Below, in pieces: positions 46,898 to 55,970 of a DNA stretch of 64,000 nt (positions are counted from its first letter, which is position 1; each line of letters begins with the position of its first letter). The DNA comes from CBDUEF01 sp018063485 (GTDB lineage: Bacteria > Pseudomonadota > Alphaproteobacteria > Rhodobacterales > Rhodobacteraceae), in NCBI GenBank assembly GCA_037045435.1, contig JBAOID010000031.1, positions 124,001 to 188,000 on the forward strand. The letters run 5' to 3'. A program made the translations under genes and the position numbers. The notes below the pieces were generated by a model. It had not been told where the DNA came from. It searched no databases and saw nothing but the letters and a program-made list of their open reading frames with translations.

Positions 46898-48298
46898 TCA
46901 GACAGCCATGTCCGAGGGCGGGCGTGGCAACAGATAGGCCAGCGCCGTTACCCCGGCCGCCATCTTTTGGCGCGCGATATTGCCCGGAAGCGCCAATCTC
47001 ACCGCCGAGGGGGCCCGGCCGTAAATCAAGGCATATTCATCCGCCGAGCGCAGCAAGACGCCTTCCTCCTCGGCCATGCGCGCAAAGGTCGAGGGCCGCC
47101 AGCCCTGCGGCAAGGGCAGCCAGACAAAGGGCAGGCCCTCTTGCCAATGCGGCTGAAACGCTTGCAACTGCTCTACAATCATCCGTAAACGCTCGGAAAA
47201 CTCGGCTTAAATCGCCGCGTGTATGTCTTGCGCTGCCCCCGTGGTCAGCAGATCAAGGCACAGCGACGACACCGCCCGAGACAGCGCGAAAAACCCGTGC
47301 TGGGCTGCAAGCCGCCCGGTGTCGCCCATCCCCGCAGGGCACACCACATACCCAAAACGCAGCGCCGCCGACAGCGATTTTGACAGGCTGCCGACATACC
47401 AGACCCGTTCCGGGGCCATGGCGCGCAGCGATGGCAATTTCGCAGCGGCGGAGAAATAGCATTCGTCCTCGATCACTTGCAGATCATGGCGACGGGCGAT
47501 ATCAACAATCGCCTCACGCCGCTCCAGCGACATGCGCGCGGTAGTGGGGTTTTGGCTTTCTGGTGTCAGGCACAGCACTTGCGGGCCGTACTTGCGGCAC
47601 GCCGCTTCCAACGCATCCGGGCGCATCCCTTCGGTGTCCATCTCGATGCCAACCACTTCGGCGCGCGCCAGACGTGCGGCATAGCGAAAGCCGGGATAGG
47701 CAAGATCTTCGGTCAGCACCACCGGACGGTCGCCACGCAGACAGCAATCCAGAATCAATCGGATGCCGCTCTGGCCCCCATGCGTCAGCATCAGATCCTG
47801 CGCGCTGATCTCTCCCAAGGCGCGGTCGCAAATCCATTCACAGACCGCTTGCCGCAATGGCGCCTCCGATCTCTGGGTGGTATAGCCCAGCCAATCCATT
47901 CCCACCTGATCCGCGATCCGCCCAAGTGCCGCTGAAATTGCTTCGGCCTGCCCCACCTCGGGCAGTTGCGGCGAACGCATGTCAACCCGCTCATCCCCCG
48001 CCACCGTTTCGCGCTCAACGAATAACGGCTGGGTTGGCCCCAGACGCGGCCTGCGTGAGGCGACGAAAGTGCCGCGCCCCACAGTTGCCTCAAGCAAGCC
48101 CTCCTGGGTTGCAATCTGATAGGCCCGGCTGACGGTCCCAGGGGTGACAGACAATTGCCAGGCCAATTCCCGCACCGTGGGCAATTGTGCCCCTTCCGGC
48201 AAATCGCCGCGCCGGATCGCATCGCGCAAGGTTCGCGTCAGGGCCAGGTATTTGGGCCCTTCGCCTTCCGGCAAGATTGGCACCCATATTGTATCCAT
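46898..48298 (-). CDS. MocR-type regulator (GntR + aminotransferase fold) with in-frame stop
   Basis: About 466 codons. The N-terminal GntR helix-turn-helix (LPTVRELAWQLSVTPGTVSR) is joined to a fold-type-I aminotransferase-like domain with PLP lysine in VGSLSKSLSAALRFGYVV. A TAA at 47207-47209 interrupts the frame after AQDIHAAI; the remaining 102 codons (EFSERLRMIVEQLQAF onward) continue in the same frame to 46898. Unlike other defects here this is a nonsense change, not a frameshift, so the regulator may truly be truncated, or one base is miscalled. It faces the DUF1127 gene and probably controls it. Confidence 0.85.
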
Positions 48299-48375
48299 GA
48301 CAAGTCTCTTCTGGTGATTCGGTTGCGGAGATTGTATGCGTATAATACGAGATTCAGGATATTGTATCAATACAA
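48288..48375. promoter_or_regulatory. Divergent promoter/operator between MocR and DUF1127 genes
   Basis: ATTGTAT occurs at 48288, 48331 and 48361; the last is part of the palindrome TTGTAT-CA-ATACAA (48362-48375). A perfect TATAAT (48341-48346) could be the -10 for the DUF1127 gene, and its complement TATTAT the -10 for MocR. The repeats are fitting MocR operators. Confidence 0.55.
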
Positions 48376-48387
48376 ATGGAGGGTGCC

Positions 48388-48585
48388 ATGTCGATGATCG
48401 AAACGCTGGCCCTGAAGGGTCGCTCCACACCGCGCAGTGCAATGAGGGCGATTGTATCGCTATGGCTGTCGCGCCATTACACCCGGCGCAGCCTGGCGGC
48501 GCTGACGGTGGACCAGCTTGATGACATCGGCCTCGATGCTTTCACCGTCAAAGCCGAATATGCCAAACCTTTTTGGCGCGCCTGA
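48388..48585 (+). CDS. DUF1127 small protein
   Basis: 65 residues ending with the YjiS-like DUF1127 motif SRHYTRRSLAALTVDQLDDIGLD split as LAALTVDQLDDIGLDAF. GGAGG is 7 bases before this ATG; an ATG at 48376 lies too early. Small arginine-rich DUF1127 proteins affect RNA turnover and metabolism in some alphaproteobacteria. Own terminator follows. Confidence 0.85.
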   Translation: MSMIETLALKGRSTPRSAMRAIVSLWLSRHYTRRSLAALTVDQLDDIGLDAFTVKAEYAKPFWRA

Positions 48586-48610
48586 AGCGCGCAACGCCAC
48601 CCCTGACCTG

Positions 48611-48637
48611 GGGCCGGTTTATCCGGCCCTTTTTTTT
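48611..48637 (+). terminator. Rho-independent terminator of DUF1127 gene
   Basis: GGGCCGG/CCGGCCC stem, 5-nt loop, eight T. Confidence 0.93.
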
Positions 48638-48658
48638 GTGGCATTTTCCTGCACCAAT

Positions 48659-48690
48659 AAAAAAAGGCCCGCAAACCTGCGGGCCTTTTT
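48659..48690. terminator. Bidirectional terminator after rpsI
   Basis: GGCCCGCA/TGCGGGCC stem flanked by seven A on the left and five T on the right; read leftward it ends the rplM-rpsI transcript. Confidence 0.9.
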
Positions 48691-48707
48691 CTTGATATCG
48701 GAATGAC

Positions 48708-49193
48708 TTAGCGCTTGGAGAACTGGAAGCTCTTGCGTGCCTTGGCCTTGCCGTATTTCTTGCGCTCGACCACACGGCTGTCGCGGGTCAGGAAGCCAGC
48801 GGCTTTCAAAGCACCACGAAGCGCCGGCTCATAAAGCTGAAGCGCTTTGGAAATACCATGCTTGACCGCACCGGCCTGACCGGACAGGCCGCCACCGGCA
48901 ACCGTCGCCATCACGTCGAACTGGCCGTCAACATTGGCCACGGTGAAGGGCTGACGCAGAATCATCTGCAACACCGGACGCGCGAAATAAACCGCCATTT
49001 CCTTGCCATTCACCACAACCTTGCCCGAACCGGGCTTGATCCAGACGCGGGCAACGGCGTTCTTGCGCTTGCCGGTTGCATAGGACCGACCCAGTTTGTC
49101 ACGGACCGAGACACGCACCGGTGCAGCCGAAGCGGCAGGAGCAGCAGCCGATACGGCCGATTTCAGATCGTCAAGAGATTTGATATCGGACAT
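48708..49193 (-). CDS. rpsI: 30S ribosomal protein S9
   Basis: 161 residues. An N-terminal alanine-rich extension of about 30 residues precedes the S9 core (GRSYATGKRKNAVARVW, GGGLSGQAGAVKHGISKAL, DSRVVERKKYGKAKARKSF). An ATG at 49199 overlaps the rplM stop, but GGAG spacing favours 49193. The C-terminal tail KR contacts P-site tRNA. Confidence 0.97.
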   Translation of the reverse strand: MSDIKSLDDLKSAVSAAAPAASAAPVRVSVRDKLGRSYATGKRKNAVARVWIKPGSGKVVVNGKEMAVYFARPVLQMILRQPFTVANVDGQFDVMATVAGGGLSGQAGAVKHGISKALQLYEPALRGALKAAGFLTRDSRVVERKKYGKAKARKSFQFSKR

Positions 49194-49195
49194 GA

Positions 49196-49660
49196 TCATG
49201 CGCTCCGGGTGTTCTTGGGGTTCAGCGATGCAACATCGAGAACGGTGGGCTGCTGGGCCTCATGCGGATGCTCGGCACTGGCATAAACCCGCAGGTTGGT
49301 CATCTGAACGCGGCCCAGACGGTTGCGGGTGATCATGCGTTCAACCGCTTTGATCACAACGCGCTCGGGATGGGCGCCGTCCAGCACCTGACCAGCGGTG
49401 CGCTGCTTGATGCCACCCGGATGGCCAGTGTGCCAATAATAGATCTTGTCGGCGCGCTTGTTGCCGGTCATCTGCACCTTGTCGGCGTTGATGATGATCA
49501 CATTGTCGCCCATATCCATATGGGGGGTGAAGGTCGGCTTGTTCTTGCCGCGCAGGATGTTGGCGACGATCGAGGCAAGACGGCCCAGAACAACGCCTTC
49601 AGCGTCGATCAGGATCCATTTCTTGTCGATGTCCGCCGGAGTAGCGGAAAAGGTTTTCAT
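49196..49660 (-). CDS. rplM: 50S ribosomal protein L13
   Basis: 154 residues (KKWILIDAEGVVLGRLASIV, KIYYWHTGHPGGIKQRTAGQ). First gene of the rplM-rpsI operon. Confidence 0.98.
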   Translation of the reverse strand: MKTFSATPADIDKKWILIDAEGVVLGRLASIVANILRGKNKPTFTPHMDMGDNVIIINADKVQMTGNKRADKIYYWHTGHPGGIKQRTAGQVLDGAHPERVVIKAVERMITRNRLGRVQMTNLRVYASAEHPHEAQQPTVLDVASLNPKNTRSA

Positions 49661-49713
49661 CTTGAAGCCTATGAGGTTGGTATGGGGTCGCCCCCGAACA
49701 TATTCGATGCGGG

Positions 49714-49742
49714 CTTATCGCTGATGTCTCCGGCCAGGTCAA
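49714..49742 (-). promoter_or_regulatory. Promoter of rplM-rpsI
   Basis: TTGACC (49737-49742) and GATAAG (49714-49719) with 17 bp between, 54 bp before the rplM ATG. Confidence 0.6.
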
Positions 49743-49809
49743 TGGTATGAAAAAAGTAATTATCGCTTATAATCAATAGCTTACATTATGGGGTATCAAT
49801 TTACCCCAG

Positions 49810-50592
49810 TTAACGCAGCCGTGGAGGCCGGTCCGGGTCCATTCCGGGCGCTGAGGGGGCTTCGGGTTCGGCTTGCGGTTCGGGCAGAGGAATATCAAAC
49901 ACCAACGCAACCCTTGCCGCTTCGGCCAATCCGCGTTCACCGCTGTTCAGGAAAATCACGTCCAACTCGGCGGCGTCCAGCCCGGAAAACCGCAGGGCCT
50001 CGCCCACCGCGCGCGCCAGCGGCGCTTGCGCCGCAGTGGCCGCATTGACCATCACCAGCACATGTCCCTGCCGGCCATCCTCATAGCGCACTCCCGCCAA
50101 AAGTGCGGTTTGCAGCAATCCCTGCGCCCCGGTCAAGGTAAAGGTCAAAGCCTCGGTCAAGGTATCCGGCAGCTTTGCGGGCGCATGAAAGCTGGCAATC
50201 CGGGCTTCAGTCTGCACCGGGGCTTCATCAAGCATCTCGGCAAGCCAGCGCAGCGCCTCGGGCGGCAGCAAGGTTTCCGACCCGGCCCCGGTTCCCAGAT
50301 TAAGCCCCAGTGACACGCCCTGCCCGGCCAGATGTTGCGCCATGATCCGCCCCGGCAAAGCGGCGTAGGGCAAAGGCCCCTGCCCCAAACTCGCCAACCG
50401 CTCTTCGCTGTCAAAAGCCAAAAGCACCGGACCATCGGGCAAATCATAGACTTTGGGCGTGATCCTTTCCCCTTCGGCCTCGTGTTCCAGCACCACGAAC
50501 AATTGGGCATCGGCCAGCAGACGGTAAAACTGCCGCGCCGCCGCCTCATCGCCCAGGGCCATGGCCAAATGAGCCTGATCCAGAAGTGTCAT
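49810..50592 (-). CDS. SseB family protein
   Basis: 260 residues. The N-terminal SseB domain (MTLLDQAHLAMALGDEAAAR, FYRLLADAQLFVVLEH, LLAFDSEERLASLGQ, PYAALPGRIMAQHLAG) is followed by a C-terminal SseB_C-like part. Known SseB roles are enhancing serine sensitivity and binding partners, poorly understood. The ATG overlaps the glycosylase stop (ATGA). Confidence 0.85.
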   Translation of the reverse strand: MTLLDQAHLAMALGDEAAARQFYRLLADAQLFVVLEHEAEGERITPKVYDLPDGPVLLAFDSEERLASLGQGPLPYAALPGRIMAQHLAGQGVSLGLNLGTGAGSETLLPPEALRWLAEMLDEAPVQTEARIASFHAPAKLPDTLTEALTFTLTGAQGLLQTALLAGVRYEDGRQGHVLVMVNAATAAQAPLARAVGEALRFSGLDAAELDVIFLNSGERGLAEAARVALVFDIPLPEPQAEPEAPSAPGMDPDRPPRLR

Positions 50593-51182
50593 GCGTTCTC
50601 CATCACCTGCCGCACGGCCAGCCGAAGCGCTGGCAGCAGTTCGGCCTCGAACCAGGGCGTGCGTTTGATCCATGCCGTATTCCGCCACGACGGGTGCGGC
50701 AAGGGAAACACGCCGGTTGCGGCATGGGCGCGCCAATCGGCCACAAGGTCATTCACCCGGCCCGGCCCCAGATGCCAGCGCATCGCCGCCGCTCCCACCA
50801 CCAGCACCAGCCGCAGATCCGGCATGGCCGCCATCACCTCATCGCGCCAGGTCCGCGCGCAAATCGGCGGCGGTGGCAGATCAGAGCCAGCGGCATTGTA
50901 TCCGGGAAAACAAAAAGCCATCGGCACAATCGCCACGCGGTTCTGGTCATAAAACGCCTCGCTGCTCAGGCCGGTCCAGTCACGGAGCCGGTCGCCAGAA
51001 GGATCTGTGAACGGCACCCCCGAAGCATGAACCCGCGCACCGGGCGCCTGCCCCGCGATCAGCAACCGGGCCGAATTCTGAAACCAGACCACCGGGCGCG
51101 GCTGATGCGCTGTGGCCGTTGCCGCAAACCGCGTCGCGCAGAGGCGACAAGCTGCAATCCGCTCTTGCAATCCTTGCGTCAT
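50589..51182 (-). CDS. Uracil-DNA glycosylase family protein
   Basis: 197 residues from the ATG at 51182, 5 bases after GGAGG. An N-terminal pair CRLC resembles the Fe-S-type UDG start but the other cysteines are not evident. Conserved segments are LIAGQAPGARVHASGVPFTD, GDRLRDWTGL and PLPHPSWRNTAW. The superfamily removes uracil or related bases; this branch (YqfB/COG1573-like) is not well characterised. Confidence 0.82.
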   Translation of the reverse strand: MTQGLQERIAACRLCATRFAATATAHQPRPVVWFQNSARLLIAGQAPGARVHASGVPFTDPSGDRLRDWTGLSSEAFYDQNRVAIVPMAFCFPGYNAAGSDLPPPPICARTWRDEVMAAMPDLRLVLVVGAAAMRWHLGPGRVNDLVADWRAHAATGVFPLPHPSWRNTAWIKRTPWFEAELLPALRLAVRQVMENA

Positions 51183-51334
51183 CGCCGCCTCCATTCCCAG
51201 TGCAACATGGCCACACCAAGGCCACAGCGCAAGACTTGCAAGCGCTATCAAGGCTTTTCACGTTGAAGCCAACCGGTCGGCGTGGGATGAGGGGCAACCC
51301 TGCTTTTTCAGCCGTTCGACAAGGCCTTTTGATC

Positions 51335-52561
51335 ATGTATCGCGTTTCGTCCTTTCTTCGTCATTTCGCCTGGGCGCTCATGGCGGGGGTTGCGCTGGCA
51401 ACGCTGTGGGTCAATCTGGATGCGGCAAGCTATTACGATTTCATCGAATGGCGGCTGTTTGATTTGCCCTTGCCCGCCATGTTGTCGCCCTTTGCGCTCA
51501 GCCTGACGCCGCTGGTGATCGTGTCAGACGGGTTGATGGCGCTGTTTGTGTTCTTCATCGGCAAAGAGCTGTGGGAAGCCTTGGTGCTCAAGCGCGGCGC
51601 CCTGTCGGGCAAGCGCGCAGTGGTGCCGATGGCAGGCATGATCGGCGGCATGATCGGCGCGGCAGGGGTTTGGCTGATCACGGCGGCGCTGATTGAAACC
51701 GCTGTCGAGGCCTCGCCGGGCATAGGCTGGCAAGTGCCGCTCGGGACGGATGTGGTGCTGGCCTATGTGTTCGGGCGCTGGGTCTTTGGCCCGGCCCATC
51801 CGGCTCTGCATGTCTTGCTTTTGATCACCATTGCCTCGGATATCCTGGGGCTGTTGCTGACCGGCCTTTTTGATCCCGCCAGCGTGATCCGTCTGGCCTG
51901 GCTGGCGCTGCCGCTGCTGGCAACGCTCGCGGTCTGGGGAATTGTTGGTGCCCGCCCCGCCAGTGGTGCGCCCGAAGTGATCCGGCGTCGGGCCATGGCT
52001 CTTTGGCCCTATGCCATCGCCGGGGCGATCAGTTATTTCGGCGTTGCGGCTTCTGGCCTTCCCGCAGCCCTTGGGCTTTTGCCGATCTTGCCCGCAATTC
52101 CCCATGCCGAAAGCTCTTTCGGCCTGTTTGCCGAGGCCGAGGAATTTCTGGGCGATCCGCTGAACCGGCTGGCCCATGCGCTTGTTACCCCGCTGTTTGC
52201 GGTGCTGTTCCTGTTCGGGCTGACACGCGGAGGTATTGATCTGATGGCCTTAGCGCCAACTTCATTCACGGTGCTTGCCGCACTTTGGCTGGGCAAGCCT
52301 GCCGGTCTGATGCTGGGCGTGATCCTGGCGAAAAGCATCCTGGGGGCCAAAGGCCGGAACAGCGCCGGGGTTGGCCTGCGCGACTATCTCTTGATCGCCG
52401 GTATTTCCGGGGCGGCATTTACCATTCCGGTTCTGGCAATTGAAACGGCACTGCCGGGCGGCGGCATGTCAGAGGCGGCCAGGCTGGGTCTGGCTCTCAG
52501 CCTTTGGGCCGGTCCGCTAACCTTTGGATTAGCCAGGGCTTTGCCCCCATCGCCCCATTAG
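51335..52561 (+). CDS. nhaA: NhaA-type Na+/H+ antiporter, atypical Asp motif
   Basis: 408 residues, about 12 helices. The NhaA pattern is visible as DGLMALFVFFIGKELWEALV, GWQVPLGTDVVLAYVFG and LLLITIASDILGLLL. In E. coli NhaA the ion site is the pair Asp163-Asp164 (IDDL); here the pair is Ser-Asp. The other conserved Asp in GTD is kept. A changed stoichiometry or electroneutral transport is possible. The start at 51335 follows a poor site. Confidence 0.85.
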   Translation: MYRVSSFLRHFAWALMAGVALATLWVNLDAASYYDFIEWRLFDLPLPAMLSPFALSLTPLVIVSDGLMALFVFFIGKELWEALVLKRGALSGKRAVVPMAGMIGGMIGAAGVWLITAALIETAVEASPGIGWQVPLGTDVVLAYVFGRWVFGPAHPALHVLLLITIASDILGLLLTGLFDPASVIRLAWLALPLLATLAVWGIVGARPASGAPEVIRRRAMALWPYAIAGAISYFGVAASGLPAALGLLPILPAIPHAESSFGLFAEAEEFLGDPLNRLAHALVTPLFAVLFLFGLTRGGIDLMALAPTSFTVLAALWLGKPAGLMLGVILAKSILGAKGRNSAGVGLRDYLLIAGISGAAFTIPVLAIETALPGGGMSEAARLGLALSLWAGPLTFGLARALPPSPH

Positions 52562-52790
52562 CGGCCAAGGATGCAAGCGGCGAAAAAGCCCGGATTTCAT
52601 CCGATGACATGGAAATCACCGCCCTCCCATTGCATGGCCCCCCAGTCCTTTGACATAATGCTGCCCAAATGGACCTTTAGATATTGTGCAAATTGCCCGA
52701 TGTCAGGGGCAGCGCGCACCGGGCGTTAACAATAATCTGGTAAGTCGGGGCAGTCTCCCGATGCATTGGGGCGCAGGCCAAGGGGCATGC

Positions 52791-53450
52791 ATGATCGCGT
52801 TTGAAAATGTCAGCAAGTCCTTCTGGACCGGCACCACGCGCAAGATCATTCTTGATCGGGCGTCCTTCAAGGTGGAAATCGGCAATTCCCTGGGGATTCT
52901 GGCCAAGAATGGCACGGGCAAGACCACGATCATCAACATGATGGCCGGGCTTGAAAAACCGGATGAGGGCAAGGTGATCCGCACCTCACGGATTTCTTTT
53001 CCGCTGGGTTTCATGGGCGGTATCATCTCCAAACACACCGCAACCGAAAACTGCCGCTATATCGCCCGGCTTTACGGGCTTGATCCTGATTACGTCGAAA
53101 GTTTCTGCCGCTGGCTGGCCGGGATCGAGGAATATTTCGACATGCCGGTCGGCACTTATTCCTCGGGAATGCGCTCGCGCTTTTCCTTTGCGCTGATGTT
53201 GGCGCTGGAGTTTGACATCTATTTGATTGACGAAGGCATGCCCTCCTCGACAGATGTTGAATTCAACCGCAAAGCTGGTCAGGTACTGCGGCAACGGCTG
53301 GCCAATGCCACCATCATCGTTGTCTCGCATCAGGCGCAGACGCTGGAAAAATTCTGTCGCTCGGCGGCTGTGTTGCGCAACGGTCAATTGTATATGTTTG
53401 AAACCCTCGAAGAGGCTAAGCAGCTTTATGACTACGAAGCTCACCGTTAA
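52791..53450 (+). CDS. Capsule polysaccharide export ATP-binding protein KpsT-like
   Basis: 219 residues. ABC-2 polysaccharide exporter ATPase: Walker A ILAKNGTGKTTIINMMAG, signature TYSSGMRSRFSFALMLALE, Walker B IYLIDEGMPSS (Glu replaced by the usual KpsT form), switch His VVSHQAQTLEKF. AAGGGG precedes the ATG. The permease partner KpsM is not adjacent. It overlaps the next gene by 23 bp. Confidence 0.9.
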   Translation: MIAFENVSKSFWTGTTRKIILDRASFKVEIGNSLGILAKNGTGKTTIINMMAGLEKPDEGKVIRTSRISFPLGFMGGIISKHTATENCRYIARLYGLDPDYVESFCRWLAGIEEYFDMPVGTYSSGMRSRFSFALMLALEFDIYLIDEGMPSSTDVEFNRKAGQVLRQRLANATIIVVSHQAQTLEKFCRSAAVLRNGQLYMFETLEEAKQLYDYEAHR

Positions 53451-55130
53451 CCGGTTCCGCACCCGACGCCCTGATCCTGTGGCCGCCCCCGTGGTGCCGC
53501 CACGGCCCCGCGTTGCACCGGTGCCCCCTGCAAGCAGCGCTGCAACCGGCAAAAGCCCGCTGATTGGGGATGATGTGTTCTTTCCCACCGCCGACAGCGA
53601 CGGATTCGGAACCGAGACTTTCGCAACCGCCCGCGGCCCCGCTCCACAACAGCCCAAGCGCACCGCCTCGATGACGCAAAACGCCGGGCAAGACATCGAC
53701 AGCATTCGCCGCGAGGGGCTTACCGGCCGGCAATTGCGCATGGCGCGTCGGCTTGCGCAAAAGCATGGGCTGGCCGCAACCTCGGATTTTGATGCCGTCC
53801 GGGTGCTGCGCCAACAAGGGATCGACCCGTTTCAGGCCAATTCGATTCTGGAACTGGTCTCTGGCGACGGCCTTTTTGGTGGGTCGACCGGATCTCGCGC
53901 GCTGACAGTGGCCGAGGCACCAAAACTGCCGCAAACCATCCGCCCGGACGTGCTGCCTTCACCCGAAGCGCGTGCCGAAGAGTCCCATATCGCCGAAGTC
54001 AGCCGTATTCAGCGCGACATCTCCCGCCGCCGCCGCCGCCGCGCCTTGCTGCTGGCCGCCCGCCTCTTCACCTTTGTCGGTCTGCCCACCATCATGGCGG
54101 CGATTTATTACTACACCATCGCCACGCCGCTTTATTCCAGCCACAGCGAATTCGTGATCCAGCAAGCCGAACCCGCCGCCGCCGCCGGCATGGCCAGCCT
54201 GCTCAAGGGCACGGCCATGGCCTCATCGCAGGATTCGATTGCGGTGCAGGGCTATCTGCAATCACCCGATGCGATGGAGCGTTTGAACGCGGACCAGGGC
54301 TTTCGCGCCCATTTCAGCGATCCGAAAATTGATCCGATCCAGCGCCTGACCGATGACGCCAGCAATTCCGCCGCTTACCGCGTCTATCAGCGCAATGTGA
54401 AAATCTCTTATGATCCGACCGAAGGCATCATCCGCATGGAAGTGATCGCCGCCGACCCGCAAAAAGCCGTTGATTTTTCCAATGCCCTGATCGGCTATGC
54501 CGAGAACCAGGTCGACAAAATGACCCAGCGATTGCGGGAAGACCAGATGGAGGGCGCGCAGGAATCCTATGATAACACTGAGAAAAACCTGACGGCCGCG
54601 AATATGCGTGTCCTCCAGTTGCAAGAAAAATACAAGGTTCTGTCGTCCGAGGTTGAAATCTCGCTGATCACCAACCAGATCACGCAGCTTGATACGCAGA
54701 TGACCCAGGACAAACTGTCCCTGGCGCAGATGGAATCGAACATCACTCCCAACAAGGCCCGGATGGACCCGTTAAAGCGCCGTATTGCCGCGGTTGAGGC
54801 CGAAATCGAGTCGCTGCGGTCGCGATTGACCGAAGATGGCGTGGGGGGGAATCGCTGGCAAGGGTGCAAAGCGAGCTTTTGGTCGCTCAGGCCGATGCGC
54901 AGACCCGGCAGTTGTTGCTGGCCCAATCCTTGCAGGCAATGGAAACCTCGCGGGTCGAGGCCAACCGGCAAACGCGCTATCTGTCGATGGCGGTAAACCC
55001 GGTGGTTGCCGACGAGCCCACCTATCCGCGCGCCTTTGAAAATACGCTTGTCGTGTTGCTGATCTTTGCAGGAATTTATCTGATGATCTCGATGACACTG
55101 GCGATCTTGCGCGAACAAATCACCGCATAA
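53428..55130 (+). CDS. Capsule export inner-membrane protein (KpsE/CtrB-like) with long N-terminal extension, one frameshift
   Basis: About 567 residues. Two helices bracket a long coiled-coil periplasmic part: TM1 ALLLAARLFTFVGLPTIMAA near residue 207 and TM2 NTLVVLLIFAGIYLMISMTL near 540. The core SHSEFVIQQAEPAAAAG and FRAHFSDPKIDPIQRL fits KpsE/CtrB polysaccharide co-polymerase relatives. About 200 cytoplasmic residues, proline-rich then GLTGRQLRMARRLAQKHGL, precede TM1; KpsE proteins normally lack this. A run of seven G at 54843-54849 causes the frame break (one G too many). Confidence 0.85.
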
Positions 55131-55139
55131 GGGCCTGAT

Positions 55140-55970
55140 ATGAAAGTGGTCTCCTTTGGCGGGTTGGCGATTGGCAATGATCTGCCGCTGGTGGTGATCG
55201 CAGGGCCATGCCAGATTGAAAGCCTTGATCATGCACAAATGATCGCGGGTAAGATGGCCGAAGCCTGTGCTGCCAGTGGTGCGGGCTTCATCTTCAAGGC
55301 CAGCTACGACAAGGCTAACCGCAGCGCCCTCTCGGGCCGCCGCGGCCCCGGTCTGCGCGATGGGTTGCGCATTTTGGAAACCATCCGTGCCAGCGGCATC
55401 CCTGTGCTGACCGATGTGCATGATATCGCCCAGGCGCGTGAGGCCGCAATGGTGGTCGATGTCATCCAGATCCCGGCCTTTTTGTGCCGACAGACCGATC
55501 TTCTCGTCGCGGCAGGCGAAACCGGCGCGGTGGTCAATATCAAGAAAGGGCAATTTATGGCACCTTGGGATATGCAGCATGTCGCGCAAAAGGTCGCTTC
55601 AAGCGGAAATGACAAGATCCTGCTGACCGAACGCGGTGCAAGTTTCGGCTATAACACCCTTGTCACCGATTTTCGCAGCCTGCCAATCATGGCACGCACT
55701 GGCTATCCGGTGATCATGGATGCCACCCATTCGGTGCAACACCCCGGCGGCAACGGCACCTCATCGGGGGGCCAGCGCGAATTTGCCCCGGTGATGGCGC
55801 GCGCCGCCGTGTCCCTTGGCATTGCGGGCGTGTTTATCGAGACGCATGAATCCCCCGACACCGCCCCTTCCGACGGGCCGAACATGATCCCCTTGGCCAA
55901 TATGCCCGCATTGGTGGCCAGTCTGATGGCTTTTGATGCCCTCGCCAAGGCCGATCCCTTGCGCCCCTAG
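55140..55970 (+). CDS. kdsA: 3-deoxy-D-manno-octulosonate 8-phosphate synthase
   Basis: 276 residues. VVIAGPCQIESLDHA, FKASYDKANRSALSG, GLRDGLRILETIRASGIPV and VQHPGGNGTSSGGQRE match KdsA, making Kdo-8-P from PEP and arabinose-5-P. Kdo here may serve the capsule lipid linker, given the two export genes upstream, as well as LPS. Its TAG shares the palindrome CTAG with the convergent flavoprotein stop. Confidence 0.95.
   Translation: MKVVSFGGLAIGNDLPLVVIAGPCQIESLDHAQMIAGKMAEACAASGAGFIFKASYDKANRSALSGRRGPGLRDGLRILETIRASGIPVLTDVHDIAQAREAAMVVDVIQIPAFLCRQTDLLVAAGETGAVVNIKKGQFMAPWDMQHVAQKVASSGNDKILLTERGASFGYNTLVTDFRSLPIMARTGYPVIMDATHSVQHPGGNGTSSGGQREFAPVMARAAVSLGIAGVFIETHESPDTAPSDGPNMIPLANMPALVASLMAFDALAKADPLRP

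Noticed and set aside
48376..48387. Earlier ATG for the DUF1127 gene
   Set aside because: GGAGG lies downstream of it and is correctly spaced for the ATG at 48388.
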